NCBI RefSeq assembly: GCF_000956525.1
Contig: NZ_JYIW01000021.1
Span: 1 to 64,000 of the forward strand
Direction of reading: 5' to 3'
Origin: Microbacterium oxydans
GTDB taxonomy: Bacteria > Actinomycetota > Actinomycetes > Actinomycetales > Microbacteriaceae
Length of the DNA stretch: 64,000 nucleotides
Part shown: positions 24,993-34,362 of the stretch, one piece after another
Layout of the letters: each line of letters starts with the position of its first letter
Position numbering within the stretch: position 1 is the first letter of the stretch
Made by a program: the position numbers and the translations under genes
The notes under the pieces: model-generated
What the model saw: only the letters and a program-made list of their open reading frames with translations
The model's database searches: none
Told to the model about the DNA's origin: nothing

Positions 24993-26492
24993 CGCCACGA
25001 GGAACCCGTCGAACACGAGCGAGCGGATGCGCGGCTCCAGATCGTCCCAGAGCTCGCGGAACGGCACCTCGAACAGGTCAGCCAGTGCCGCGGCGATCTG
25101 GCCCACGGTGAGGTCGCCGTCGCAGGCCCCGACGAATGCGGCGAGCGCTGGATCGACGTTCACCGTACGCGCGAAGCCCCCGCCTTGGCGCAGCTCGATC
25201 ACACTCGGGTCGTCGTTGCCCGGCATCAGGTGCCGCGCCTCGGTGACGTCGGTTGCGGTGAGCAGCATCGCCGGCATCCCCTGCGCGAGCAGGTCGTGCG
25301 CCTGGATGCCGACGCCGAGCGCCGCTCCGACCCCGGAGACCGGCTGCGCCAACCGCTCGGTGCGACGCAGCGGCGTTCCACTCCCCCGTCGGAGCAGCAC
25401 GTACCCGAACCCGATCGACGAGACGTCGCGGGCGGCGAAGTCGTCGAGCCAGGCGGTGAGCAGCGGGGTGAAGGCCGCGTCGCGCGGCGTCGTGCCTCCG
25501 TCGCGGATCCACAGCTCGGCGTAGGCGAGCGGTGACAGCTGTTCGCGTTCGATCACCCAGAGGTCGAGCTCCCCCGGCACCCATGCTTCGAGACGAGCGA
25601 GTCCGGTGACGCCGCCCTTGGACTCCCAGTTGCCGAGCAGCTGGGCGATGCCACCAGGGGTGAGGAACGCGGGCGCCGTGCGCACGAACTGCTCCACGAG
25701 CGCATCGCCGACGAGTCCGCCGTCGCGGTACTCGTACTCGGGAACGCCCTCGCTGCGCGGAGTGATGACGAAGGGCGGGTTCGAGACGATCAGGTCGAAC
25801 GCCTCACCCGCCAGCGGTTCGAACATGCTCCCCTGCCGGAACTCGATATTCGAGACCCCGTTGAGCTGCGCATTGAGCTCTGCATACGCCAGGGCCCGCG
25901 CCGAGATGTCGGTCGCGACGACCGAGCCTGCGCGCCGCGCGACCAGCAGCGCCTGGATGCCGCAGCCGGTACCGAGATCGAGCGCACGCTCCACCTGCAG
26001 CGGCACGACGAGCTCGGCGAGGGTGCGCGACGCCCCGCCCACACCGAGCACGTGGTCGGACGGAAGCGCCCCGTCGAGCGCCACCTCGTCGAGATCGCTG
26101 GCGATCCACCACTCGCCGATGCCGTCGGCGTCGACGAACGACTGGGGACGCAGCAGGGCGGTCGGGGTCACGAGCTCCGTGTCGGCGGTCGCGAGCCCGA
26201 GGGCGACGAGACCGTCGACGCCGAGCCGCGGCAGGGCCGCCTCCACGAGACGTCGCGGCTGCGGCATCCCGAGCACGAGCAGCCGACCGAGCGTCGCGAG
26301 CACGCTGGTGTCATCCGCCACCGCGCGCAGGATCGGTTCGCGCATTCCGCGAGCCAGCGCGTCGTCGGCCTCCTCGCCCCAGAGCCTCCTGAGCGGCTCT
26401 GAGCGGAGGTCGGCCGCCTCGAGATCGGCGGCGAGCGCGGCGCTGCGAAGGGGCTCTGGAACGGGTGCAGGGGTGTCGGACACGGCCGTCAC
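24984..26492 (-). CDS. PrmC/HemK-like SAM-dependent methyltransferase with extra domains
   Basis: 502 residues. The central Rossmann methyltransferase has motif I ALDLGTGCGIQALLVARR, the acidic end of strand two (VATDIS) and the N6-type active-site motif SNPPF, which places it with glutamine or adenine N-methyltransferases. An N-terminal region of about 150 residues and a C-terminal region of about 150 residues match the longer actinobacterial relatives rather than PrmC itself, so the substrate is uncertain. GTG at 26492. Divergent from the DUF6049 gene with a 98-bp gap. Confidence 0.85.
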   Translation of the reverse strand: MTAVSDTPAPVPEPLRSAALAADLEAADLRSEPLRRLWGEEADDALARGMREPILRAVADDTSVLATLGRLLVLGMPQPRRLVEAALPRLGVDGLVALGLATADTELVTPTALLRPQSFVDADGIGEWWIASDLDEVALDGALPSDHVLGVGGASRTLAELVVPLQVERALDLGTGCGIQALLVARRAGSVVATDISARALAYAELNAQLNGVSNIEFRQGSMFEPLAGEAFDLIVSNPPFVITPRSEGVPEYEYRDGGLVGDALVEQFVRTAPAFLTPGGIAQLLGNWESKGGVTGLARLEAWVPGELDLWVIEREQLSPLAYAELWIRDGGTTPRDAAFTPLLTAWLDDFAARDVSSIGFGYVLLRRGSGTPLRRTERLAQPVSGVGAALGVGIQAHDLLAQGMPAMLLTATDVTEARHLMPGNDDPSVIELRQGGGFARTVNVDPALAAFVGACDGDLTVGQIAAALADLFEVPFRELWDDLEPRIRSLVFDGFLVAAE

Positions 26493-26590
26493 TCTACGCG
26501 TCTTCAGGGTTCTCCTCTGTCCGGCCTCCTAGAATCGCTAGGTCAGTACTCACGGACAGCCTCATTCACTGGCGTTCGAGGAAGACCTTC

Positions 26591-28774
26591 ATGACCGCGA
26601 CCACCCCCGATGACACCGGCTTCCGTCCGCGCCTCCGCAGGCTCGTGCGCAAGACCGTCGTCTTCGCGATCGCACTCGGCGTCAGCGGCATGCTCGCGCC
26701 GACGGGCGCATTCGCCGCGACCGAGCCGCCGAACGACAACGAGGGCAAGGTCGAGCTGTACGTCTCCGCCGGTGCCCGCGGCACCGTCACCCTGGGTGCG
26801 GCGACGTCGGCGGTCGTCACGGTCCAGAACGAGACGGATGCCGAGGTCTCGCCCGGTCGCGTGCTGGTCGAGCTGAACCGGACACCGCTCGCAGATGATG
26901 CGGCGATCACCTCGTGGCTCGATGGCGACGAGGTCGAGGGCACCTTCGCGGCGCTCGGCACCGAATCGACGGAATCGGTGGATGCCGGAGCATCCGGAAC
27001 CACGACGATCTCGGTGCCGCCGGAGCTGCTCGCCGACCTGGCCCCTGGCGTGTATCCGCTGCGTGCGGGGCTCTCGGGCGCGACCACCGGTGCGGTCGGC
27101 TCCGACGACGTCGTGTCGCGCAACGTCTCGGCGACGAGCGTGCTCGTCGTGTCCGCCGGTGAGTCCGCGCAGGTCGCGGTCGTGGTGCCGATCACCGCCA
27201 CTCCGGCGAACGGCACGCTGCTGACCAGCGAAGAGCTCGCCTCGCTCACCGCCGAGGACGGCGCCCTCACGGCGCAACTCGACGGAGTGACGGGCACGGC
27301 CGCGATCCTCGGCATCGATCCCGCGATCGTCGCCGCGATCCGCGTGCTCGGTACGTCGGCCCCGTCCGAGGCCAAGGACTGGCTCGAGCGCCTCGACGAG
27401 CTTCCGAACGAACGGTTCGCCCTGCAGTTCGGTGATGCGGATGCCACGGCGCAGGCACAAGCGCAGCTCCCCGCGCTGCTGCAGCCGACCACCCTCAGCA
27501 CCTTCCTCACCCCCTCGAACTTCCCGAGCACGCCGGCGACGCCGACTCCGGGCACCGAGCCGGCCGACTCCCCCTCCCCGACACCGACACCGTCACCGAC
27601 GTCCGGGCCGGCACTCCCTGACGACGAAGCACTGTCGGAGATCGCAGGCGCGACCCCGGGCGTCCTGTGGCCGCGCGGTGGGGCCAGCCAGGCCGATCTC
27701 GCGATGTTCGCGGGCTACTTCGAGGGGGCCGCGACCACCATCCTCCCGTCGTCCGACACTGCCGGCGCCGCATCAGCGCACGCACTCGCGGGCGACGCCG
27801 AGGTCCTCGTCTCCGATGATGAAGCCGCAGGGGCGCTCTCCCTGGCCGCCGGTGAATCCGATTCCAGCGCTCGGCAGCGTCACCTCGCTGCGGCCAGCGC
27901 GCACCTGTTCCTCGCAGCGCAGCGCGCACCGGGAGCACCGCTGCTCGTCGGCCTCGAGCGCGACGAGACGCGAACGGCTTCCGCGCTGCGGGATGCGATC
28001 TCCACGGCGGACACCCCCGGGTTCTCCCTGTCAGCGCTTCAGGGGCTCCCGACCGCACCCGTGACGGTGACCGGTGCGGCTGATCCTGCATACGCGGCGG
28101 CGGTCGGCACGCTCCTCGGTGACGAGCAGACGCTCGGCCAGTTCGCGACGATCCTCAGTGACCCGCAGCTCCTCCTGAGCCTCGAGCGCATCCGCATCAT
28201 GCGCACCCTCGCCGTCGGCGTCCCGACGGACTCCTTCGCGAAGGCGGTCGCACAGCATCAGAGAAACACCCAGGAGACGCTCGGAGCCGTGAGCATCCCG
28301 CCGTCCAGCACGATCCAGCTGCTGACCGCTGCCGCAGATCTGCCCTTCGGTGTCCGCAACGATCTGCCTTGGCCGGTCACGATCCAGCTGTCGGTGGCGC
28401 CGACCGACCCGCGTCTCGAGGTGAAGCCGGTCGTCGAGCAGACGGTGCAGGCGAACACCAGCATGCGCATCAAGGTGCCGGTCGAAGCCCGCGTCGGCAG
28501 TGGCGAGGTCGGCCTGCGTCTGAAGCTGTCCAGCCCGACCGGGGTGCCCATCGGTGGCACCGAGGTCGTGCGTGTCGCCGTGCGAGCCGAGTGGGAGGGC
28601 ATCGGGATCGGCGTCTTCGGCGGCATGATCGTGCTGCTGATCGCGCTCGGCGTGGTGCGAACGGTACGTCGTCGCCGCCGCGAGGCGATCGAGAGCCAGT
28701 CGGCGCTTGCCGAGGAAGAGGAAGCCGTGCTGTCGAGACCGTTCCCGCCGGAGAGCAAGGACGGGCGTGAGTAG
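26591..28774 (+). CDS. DUF6049 family secreted membrane-anchored protein
   Basis: 727 residues: signal peptide or signal anchor (about 19-45), a beta-rich region, a Pro/Ser/Thr linker (about 318-345), a second large domain, and one C-terminal membrane helix (IGVFGGMIVLLIALGVV) with a basic cytoplasmic tail. Encoded directly upstream of murJ, as is usual in actinobacteria, which suggests a part in cell-envelope assembly; no activity is known to me. ATG at 26591 follows GAGGAAGACC. The last 8 bp overlap the murJ start. Confidence 0.88.
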   Translation: MTATTPDDTGFRPRLRRLVRKTVVFAIALGVSGMLAPTGAFAATEPPNDNEGKVELYVSAGARGTVTLGAATSAVVTVQNETDAEVSPGRVLVELNRTPLADDAAITSWLDGDEVEGTFAALGTESTESVDAGASGTTTISVPPELLADLAPGVYPLRAGLSGATTGAVGSDDVVSRNVSATSVLVVSAGESAQVAVVVPITATPANGTLLTSEELASLTAEDGALTAQLDGVTGTAAILGIDPAIVAAIRVLGTSAPSEAKDWLERLDELPNERFALQFGDADATAQAQAQLPALLQPTTLSTFLTPSNFPSTPATPTPGTEPADSPSPTPTPSPTSGPALPDDEALSEIAGATPGVLWPRGGASQADLAMFAGYFEGAATTILPSSDTAGAASAHALAGDAEVLVSDDEAAGALSLAAGESDSSARQRHLAAASAHLFLAAQRAPGAPLLVGLERDETRTASALRDAISTADTPGFSLSALQGLPTAPVTVTGAADPAYAAAVGTLLGDEQTLGQFATILSDPQLLLSLERIRIMRTLAVGVPTDSFAKAVAQHQRNTQETLGAVSIPPSSTIQLLTAAADLPFGVRNDLPWPVTIQLSVAPTDPRLEVKPVVEQTVQANTSMRIKVPVEARVGSGEVGLRLKLSSPTGVPIGGTEVVRVAVRAEWEGIGIGVFGGMIVLLIALGVVRTVRRRRREAIESQSALAEEEEAVLSRPFPPESKDGRE

Positions 28775-30383
28775 CCTCGGCCGCGCAAGCGCGGTCATCG
28801 GTGCCGGCACGCTCGTCTCCCGCATCACCGGGCTGCTGCGCAGCATCGTGCTCGTCGGGGTGATCGGGTCCGTCGCCTCCGAGGCGGCTGACGCCTTCAC
28901 CTACGCGAACCAGCTGCCGAACAGCGTCTTCTCGCTCATCTCGGTCGGCATCCTCACCGCTGTCATCGTGCCGCAGATCGTGAAGGCCACAGCGGATGCA
29001 GATGGCGGCAACGCCTTCATCTCGAAGTTGTTCACCCTCGGCACCGTCGTGCTGGTCGTGGTGACAGCGATCGCGACCGCCGCCGCTCCGTGGCTCGTGC
29101 ATCTCGCCGCAGGCAAGGCCAACGAGGCCACCCTGGCTCTCGCCACAGCGCTCGCGTACTGGTGCTTGCCGCAGATCCTGCTCTATGGGCTCTACGCGAT
29201 GCTCGGCGAGGCTCTCAACGCGCGGAGGATCTTCGGGCCGTTCACGTGGGCCCCTGTCGTGAACAACCTCGTGTCGATCGCCGGCTTCCTCACGCTCGGC
29301 GCCCTGTTCGCCCCCGTCTCACGCGATGCCACGGACTGGACGCCGCAGATGATCACGGTGCTCGGCGGCACGGCGACGCTGGGCATCGCGCTGCAGGCCG
29401 TGGTGCTGCTGGTCTTCTGGCGGCGCACCGGGCTCGCGTTGAAGCCCGACTTCCGCTGGCGCGGGGTCGGACTCGGCAACGTGGGACGGCTCGCCGGCTG
29501 GACCTTCCTGATGGCATTCGCGAGCCTCGCCGCCGGGTTCATCCAGGGGTTCATCGTCAGTGAGGTCGCCGGTCTCGGCGCATCCGCGACGGTGACGGCC
29601 AACGCCTGGCTGATCTTCATGCTCCCCTACTCCGTCATCGTGCTCTCGATCGGAACGCCGTATTTCACGCAGATCAGTGCGCATGCGGCCGCTGGACGGC
29701 ACGACGAGGTGCGCGCCGACATCGGCCGCAGCATCCGCACCCTGTTGTTCTTCATGGTCGCGGCGACCGCCGCCGTCGCCGCCGCCGTGCTTCCCGCCTC
29801 CCGCGTCTTCACGGATTCGGCCGCTGACGCGCAGGCCGCCGGTCTGGTGCTGATCGGCTATCTCTTCGGACTGATCCCGCTCACGATCCTGTTCATCGTG
29901 CAGCGCACCTTCTATGCCTACGACGACACCCGCACCCCGTTCTGGTTCACGATCTTCCAGTGCGTGCTCATCGTGGGAACGGCTCTCGCAGCGCTCGGCC
30001 TTCGGGAAGCCGGCATCATCCCCCTCACCTCGCTCGCTGCTGCCGTTGCACTGGGCCAATCGATCGCGAGCATCGTGCAGACGATCGTCGCGACCTGGCT
30101 CCTGCACCGCAAGATCGGCGGCCTCCAGGTGAGCTCCTGGATGGCGGCGATCGGGCGCTTCGCGATCGCCGGCATCCCCGCCGGTCTCGCCGGCTGGGGC
30201 GTCTTCCTGCTCCTCGGCGGTGTCGACGGATGGACCATGTCGGGTGCGGTGCAGGGCGCGATCGGCACCGCGATCGTCGGTCTCGCCGTCGTCGTCGTGT
30301 ACCTCGCCATCCTCGCGCTCCTGCGGGCCCCTGAGCTCAAGGTCGCCGGCTCGCTGGTCCGTCGGTTCCTTCCCGGTCGCTGA
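28767..30383 (+). CDS. murJ: Lipid II flippase MurJ
   Basis: 538 residues, MOP-superfamily membrane protein with about 14 helices that moves lipid II from the inner to the outer face of the membrane for peptidoglycan synthesis. The N-terminus SSLGRASAVIGAGTLVSRITGLLR, the NNLVSIAGF region and GTPYFTQISAHAAAGR are typical. The GTG start at 28767 overlaps the DUF6049 stop by 8 bp and gives the family N-terminus; a longer in-frame version would begin inside the upstream basic tail. No cytoplasmic kinase-like extension is present, unlike the mycobacterial form. Confidence 0.93.
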   Translation: MSSLGRASAVIGAGTLVSRITGLLRSIVLVGVIGSVASEAADAFTYANQLPNSVFSLISVGILTAVIVPQIVKATADADGGNAFISKLFTLGTVVLVVVTAIATAAAPWLVHLAAGKANEATLALATALAYWCLPQILLYGLYAMLGEALNARRIFGPFTWAPVVNNLVSIAGFLTLGALFAPVSRDATDWTPQMITVLGGTATLGIALQAVVLLVFWRRTGLALKPDFRWRGVGLGNVGRLAGWTFLMAFASLAAGFIQGFIVSEVAGLGASATVTANAWLIFMLPYSVIVLSIGTPYFTQISAHAAAGRHDEVRADIGRSIRTLLFFMVAATAAVAAAVLPASRVFTDSAADAQAAGLVLIGYLFGLIPLTILFIVQRTFYAYDDTRTPFWFTIFQCVLIVGTALAALGLREAGIIPLTSLAAAVALGQSIASIVQTIVATWLLHRKIGGLQVSSWMAAIGRFAIAGIPAGLAGWGVFLLLGGVDGWTMSGAVQGAIGTAIVGLAVVVVYLAILALLRAPELKVAGSLVRRFLPGR

Positions 30384-30416
30384 GCCCATCCCCAGTCCGC
30401 GGTGCGACCCTGGTGA

Positions 30417-30443
30417 GGGAATGCCCCGCGGTTACCATGGGTT
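30417..30443 (+). promoter_or_regulatory. SigR/SigH-type promoter of trxB
   Basis: GGGAAT (30417-30422), exactly 18 bp, then GTTG from 30441. This matches the actinobacterial thiol-stress sigma factor consensus GGAAT-N18-GTT and lies about 45 bp before the trxB start. Confidence 0.75.
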
Positions 30444-30490
30444 GAAGCAGTCGAAGGTCATTCGACCGCAGTTTCACAGACGGAGAGCAC

Positions 30491-31465
30491 ATGCGTCAGG
30501 TCATCATCATCGGCTCCGGCCCCGCCGGATTCACGGCTGCCATCTACGCGGCCAGAGCGAACCTCAAGCCGCTGCTCATCGCGAGCTCGGTCGAAGTCGG
30601 CGGCGAGCTGATGAACACCACCGAGGTCGAGAACTACCCCGGCTTCCCCGACGGCATCCAGGGCCCTGAGCTCATGGCCAAGTTCCAGGAGCAGGCTGAG
30701 AAGTTCGGCACGGAGGTCGTCTACGACGACGTCACCGATCTCGACATCGCCGGCCCCGTCAAGAAGGTCACCCTCGGCAGCGGTACCGTGCACGAGACGC
30801 AGACGCTGATCTACGCGACCGGCTCGGCATACCGCAAGCTCGGCGTCACCGGCGAAGAGCGCCTCTCCGGCTACGGCGTCTCGTGGTGCGCGACCTGCGA
30901 CGGCTTCTTCTTCCGCGAGAAGACGATCGCCGTCGTCGGCGGCGGCGACTCCGCGATGGAAGAGGCCACGTTCCTCACCCGGTTCGCCTCGAAGGTCTAC
31001 GTCATCCACCGCAAGGACTCCCTGCGCGCGTCGAAGATCATGCAGGAGCGTGCTTTCGCGAACGAGAAGATCGAGTTCATCTGGAACAGCGAGGTCGCGG
31101 AGATCCTCGGCGAGACCGCCGTCAACGGCGTCCAGCTGCGCTCCACGGTCGACGGCACGCTGCGCGACCTTCCGCTCGACGGCCTGTTCGTCGCGATCGG
31201 CAACGACCCGCGCACGCACCTCGTGCACGAGAAGCTGCAGCTGACCTCCGAGGGCACGATCTGGGTCGACGGACGCTCGTCGGTCACCTCGGTGCCCGGC
31301 GTGTTCGCCGCCGGTGACGTGATCGACCCCCACTACCGTCAGGCCATCACGGCTGCCGGTTCGGGTACGGTCGCGGCCCTCGACGCCGAGCACTTCCTCG
31401 CCGACCTGGAAGACATGTCGGTCGAGGTCCCCGCTGCAGAGGCCGCAGAGATCATCACCGCCTGA
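30491..31465 (+). CDS. trxB: Thioredoxin-disulfide reductase
   Basis: 324-residue FAD/NADPH flavoenzyme that reduces thioredoxin. FAD motif IIIGSGPAGFTAAIYA (5-20), redox pair Cys133-Ala-Thr-Cys136 (SWCATCDG), NADPH motif VVGGGDSAMEEA and the C-terminal FAD motif GVFAAGDV are intact. ATG at 30491 with GGAG upstream (CGGAGAGCAC). Followed by trxA after 69 bp with its own promoter, so the pair is co-oriented but probably expressed both together and separately. Confidence 0.97.
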   Translation: MRQVIIIGSGPAGFTAAIYAARANLKPLLIASSVEVGGELMNTTEVENYPGFPDGIQGPELMAKFQEQAEKFGTEVVYDDVTDLDIAGPVKKVTLGSGTVHETQTLIYATGSAYRKLGVTGEERLSGYGVSWCATCDGFFFREKTIAVVGGGDSAMEEATFLTRFASKVYVIHRKDSLRASKIMQERAFANEKIEFIWNSEVAEILGETAVNGVQLRSTVDGTLRDLPLDGLFVAIGNDPRTHLVHEKLQLTSEGTIWVDGRSSVTSVPGVFAAGDVIDPHYRQAITAAGSGTVAALDAEHFLADLEDMSVEVPAAEAAEIITA

Positions 31466-31473
31466 CCGGCGGT

Positions 31474-31500
31474 GGGAACACATTTCCCTCGTCCGCTGTT
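31474..31500 (+). promoter_or_regulatory. SigR/SigH-type promoter of trxA
   Basis: GGGAAC (31474-31479), 18 bp, GTT (31498-31500). Same spacing as at trxB, 34 bp before the trxA start. Supports coordinated thiol-oxidative stress control. Confidence 0.65.
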
Positions 31501-31534
31501 ATAGCTGACGAACCTCGAATCAAGGAGAACTCTG

Positions 31535-31858
31535 ATGAGTGCAAAGGCTACGAGCCAGGCGACCTGGGAGCAGGACGTACTGCAGGCCGACGGTCCCGTG
31601 CTGGTGGACTTCTGGGCGGAATGGTGCGGCCCGTGTCGCATGGTCGCCCCGGTGCTGGACGAGATCCAGTCGGACAACCCCGACAAGATCACGATCCTCA
31701 AGCTCAACGTCGACGAGAACCCTGAGCTCGCCATGAAGTACCAGATCACGTCGATCCCGGCGATGAAGGTGTTCCACGGCGGTGAGGTCAAGACGACCAT
31801 CATCGGCGCCAAGCCGAAGTTCGCCCTCGAGAAGGACCTCGCCGACTTCATCGGCTGA
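31535..31858 (+). CDS. trxA: Thioredoxin
   Basis: 107 residues, a single thioredoxin fold with the active site WCGPCR (Cys31, Cys34) and the conserved cis-Pro segment SIPAMKVF. Reduces protein disulfides using electrons from TrxB. ATG at 31535 with AAGGAG upstream. Ends in a terminator-like hairpin. Confidence 0.97.
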   Translation: MSAKATSQATWEQDVLQADGPVLVDFWAEWCGPCRMVAPVLDEIQSDNPDKITILKLNVDENPELAMKYQITSIPAMKVFHGGEVKTTIIGAKPKFALEKDLADFIG

Positions 31859-31875
31859 TCCCCCTCACGCGAATC

Positions 31876-31909
31876 GGGCCGTCGTCTCTCCTCCGGGAGG
31901 CGGCGGCCC
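31876..31909 (+). terminator. Terminator after trxA
   Basis: GGGCCG (31876-31881) pairs with CGGCCC (31904-31909), with an inner CTCC/GGGAG stem. It lies 18 bp after the trxA stop, at a convergent junction with the GrpB gene. Confidence 0.6.
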
Positions 31910-31941
31910 TTCGTCGTGCACGGCGCGTCCCGCCCGTCAGC

Positions 31942-32469
31942 TCACTTGTCGGAGACGTCGACCGAGGGCAGTCCCCGCGCCTGGCGAGCGCGATCCACGA
32001 TGTCCTGGATCACCGGCGTCTTGGCGGCGTTGTACGTCGATGTCCCACGCGCCGCAGCGGCCACCGCGTCACACTTCGCATGCGTGTACCGCTCGGCGTC
32101 CTCGGGGTGCGCCAGGAGCCAGTCGCGCAGGATCCGCTGGTTCACGGCCTCCCACGCAGACGCCGTGAAGAAGTGCGCGATCCGGGTCCGAATGCCGTGC
32201 TCCTCGAACACCATGACCGGATGGCTGCGCACACCACTGCCGACCCGCCACCCGATCGCCTCCAGTGCCCCTCGATGAGCGTCGACGTCACCGGCATCCT
32301 CGATCCGTACCGCGAGGTCGATGATCGGCTTCGCGCGCATCCCTGGGACCGCGGTGGAGCCGATGTGCTCGATCACCCAGTCGGGGTCGCCGTGCGCCCG
32401 CAGCTCCGCCGCGATCACCTCGAAACGCTCCGGCCACGTCGGGTCGTACGACACGAGCTGTCGGGGCAT
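31942..32469 (-). CDS. GrpB/UPF0157 family nucleotidyltransferase-like protein
   Basis: 175 residues. YDPTWPERFEVIAAEL, IEHIGSTAVPGMRAKPIIDLAVRI and the HAKCDAVAAAA helix are the UPF0157 (GrpB) hallmarks, a minimal nucleotidyltransferase-fold family, some fused to dephospho-CoA kinase. The substrate is not established. ATG at 32469. Same direction as the small conserved gene upstream. Confidence 0.9.
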   Translation of the reverse strand: MPRQLVSYDPTWPERFEVIAAELRAHGDPDWVIEHIGSTAVPGMRAKPIIDLAVRIEDAGDVDAHRGALEAIGWRVGSGVRSHPVMVFEEHGIRTRIAHFFTASAWEAVNQRILRDWLLAHPEDAERYTHAKCDAVAAAARGTSTYNAAKTPVIQDIVDRARQARGLPSVDVSDK

Positions 32470-32486
32470 GATCGGCGAGCGAGCGG

Positions 32487-32822
32487 TCAGGACGCGTCGG
32501 CGACGGTCGGATCCCAGCGTCGGTGGCGCTGTTTCTCGTCGAGCAGCCCCCAGACCGCCGGGGTGAGTTCGGGGTACTCCAGGGCGATCTGGCGCAGCAC
32601 GCGGTAGTGACGGGCCTCGTTCGGGCGTACGCCGTCGTTCGCGGTGATGTTGTCGGCGCGCAACAGGTAGACGACGAGCTCGTCGACGCTCGGCAACTCC
32701 TCCATGAACTCCCAGGGGTCCTCCCCACCGAGGAGGCGCTCCTGCACGATCACCGCGAGTTCGTCAGCCGCTTCGGCTCGCAGCACTTCCAGGCTGGCGC
32801 GACGGGGGACGGACTCGGTCAT
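32487..32822 (-). CDS. Conserved hypothetical protein, 111 residues
   Basis: Soluble, largely helical and acidic (PSVDELVVYLLRADNITANDGVRPNEARHYRVLRQIALEYPELTPAVWGLLDE). No known domain recognised, no membrane segment and no Cys. Between the sugar transporter (10 bp upstream, same strand) and GrpB. Codon usage looks native. ATG at 32822. Function unknown. Confidence 0.7.
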   Translation of the reverse strand: MTESVPRRASLEVLRAEAADELAVIVQERLLGGEDPWEFMEELPSVDELVVYLLRADNITANDGVRPNEARHYRVLRQIALEYPELTPAVWGLLDEKQRHRRWDPTVADAS

Positions 32823-32831
32823 GCTTCCAGC

Positions 32832-34280
32832 CTACGCGCGACTCCGACGTGGTCGGCGCTCGACCTTGGTGTCCTCCTGCATCTCCTCGAGCTCCTTGCC
32901 CTTGGTCTCCGCGACCTTGAAGTACACGAAGAAGAACGACAGCAGTGCGAAGAAGGCGTAGAAGCCGTAGGCGAACGGCAGGCCGATCGCAGAGAAGGCG
33001 GGGAACGTCGTCGAGATGAAGAAGTTCGCGACCCACTGGGCGGCCGCAGCCACGGCAAGAGCGCCGGCGCGGATGGAGTTCGGGAACATCTCCCCCAGCA
33101 GCACCCAGACCAGCGGCCCCCAGGTGGCACCGAAGAACACGACGAAACCGTTCGCGCAGATGAGTGCGACGGTCGCCCACGGATCCGGCAGTGTCACCGC
33201 GCCCGCAGCGTCGAGTGTGCCGAAGGAGAACGCGAGCGCCATCAGACCGAGCGTCAGCGTCATACCGACGGAGCCCACGAGGAGCATGATCCGACGGCCG
33301 ACCCTGTCGACGAGGAGGATCGCCACGATGGTCACCACGATGTTCGTCACGGAGGTGATCACGGTGATCAGGAGGGCTTCGGACTCCCCGAATCCGACCG
33401 ACTGCCACAGCGTGGTCGAGTAGTAGAAGATCACGTTGATGCCGACGAACTGCTGGAAGACCGAGAGCAGGATGCCGACCCAGACGATCGGCTTCAGGCC
33501 GAGACGGTTGCCGCGCAGGTCGCGCAGCGACTCGGTGCGCTCGGTGTTGAGCGTGCCGGTGATCTCATCGATCTTCGCCTTCACGTCGACGGCACCGGTG
33601 ACGGTCGTCAGCACCTCCGTCGCCCTGTCGATCTGCCCCTTCGCCACCAGGTATCGGGGCGATTCCGGCAGCCGCAGCGACATGACGCCGTAGACGATCG
33701 AGGGAACCGCTCCGGCGATGAACATCCAGCGCCAGGCATCCAGACCCCACAGGGGCTCGGCCGCTCCCCCGGCGACGTTGGCGAGCATCGCGTCCGACAG
33801 CAGGGCGATGAAGATACCGGTGACGATCGCGAGCTGCTGCAGCGATCCCAACCTTCCGCGCACGTGCGCCGGTGACACCTCGGCGATGTATGCAGGGGCG
33901 ATGACGGATGCCGCACCGACACCGAGTCCGCCGACGACCCGCCAGATGATCAGATCGACGACCCCGAAGGAGAAGCCGGATCCGAGCGAGGAGAGCAGGA
34001 ACAGCACGGCGGCGACGACCATGACGGGGATTCGGCCGAAGCGGTTCGCCAGCGGACCTGCGAACCAGGCGCCGACGGCGCAGCCGATCAGCGCCGACGA
34101 CACCGCGAAGCCCTTGAGGCCGACCCCGAGGTCGAAGCCCGACTGGGTGCCGGCCAGGGCGTCGACAGCGCCGTTGATCACGGCGGTGTCGAACCCGAAC
34201 AGGAAGCCGCCGAGAGCGGCAGCGATACTGACCGCGATGACGCGACCTCGTATGGGTGAACCAGGCTGTGTGCGCGACAT
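32832..34280 (-). CDS. Sugar porter family MFS transporter
   Basis: 482 residues, 12 predicted membrane helices. Sugar-porter signatures are visible: RFGRIPVM after helix 2, RGRLGSLQQLAIVTG in the helix 4/5 region, PESPRYLVAKG after helix 6 and the QQFVGINVIFYYS motif of helix 7. Likely proton-sugar symport. ATG at 34280 is chosen over two upstream ATGs because GAGGAGGGG lies four bases before it. The sugar cannot be predicted. Confidence 0.92.
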   Translation of the reverse strand: MSRTQPGSPIRGRVIAVSIAAALGGFLFGFDTAVINGAVDALAGTQSGFDLGVGLKGFAVSSALIGCAVGAWFAGPLANRFGRIPVMVVAAVLFLLSSLGSGFSFGVVDLIIWRVVGGLGVGAASVIAPAYIAEVSPAHVRGRLGSLQQLAIVTGIFIALLSDAMLANVAGGAAEPLWGLDAWRWMFIAGAVPSIVYGVMSLRLPESPRYLVAKGQIDRATEVLTTVTGAVDVKAKIDEITGTLNTERTESLRDLRGNRLGLKPIVWVGILLSVFQQFVGINVIFYYSTTLWQSVGFGESEALLITVITSVTNIVVTIVAILLVDRVGRRIMLLVGSVGMTLTLGLMALAFSFGTLDAAGAVTLPDPWATVALICANGFVVFFGATWGPLVWVLLGEMFPNSIRAGALAVAAAAQWVANFFISTTFPAFSAIGLPFAYGFYAFFALLSFFFVYFKVAETKGKELEEMQEDTKVERRPRRSRA

Positions 34281-34362
34281 TGTGCCCCTCCTCGACATCA
34301 TCTGACGCGAGTCTAAGCCTGTCGATCCCGTCTCTGTGGATCAGTCGCGGCCTGGGGACGGA

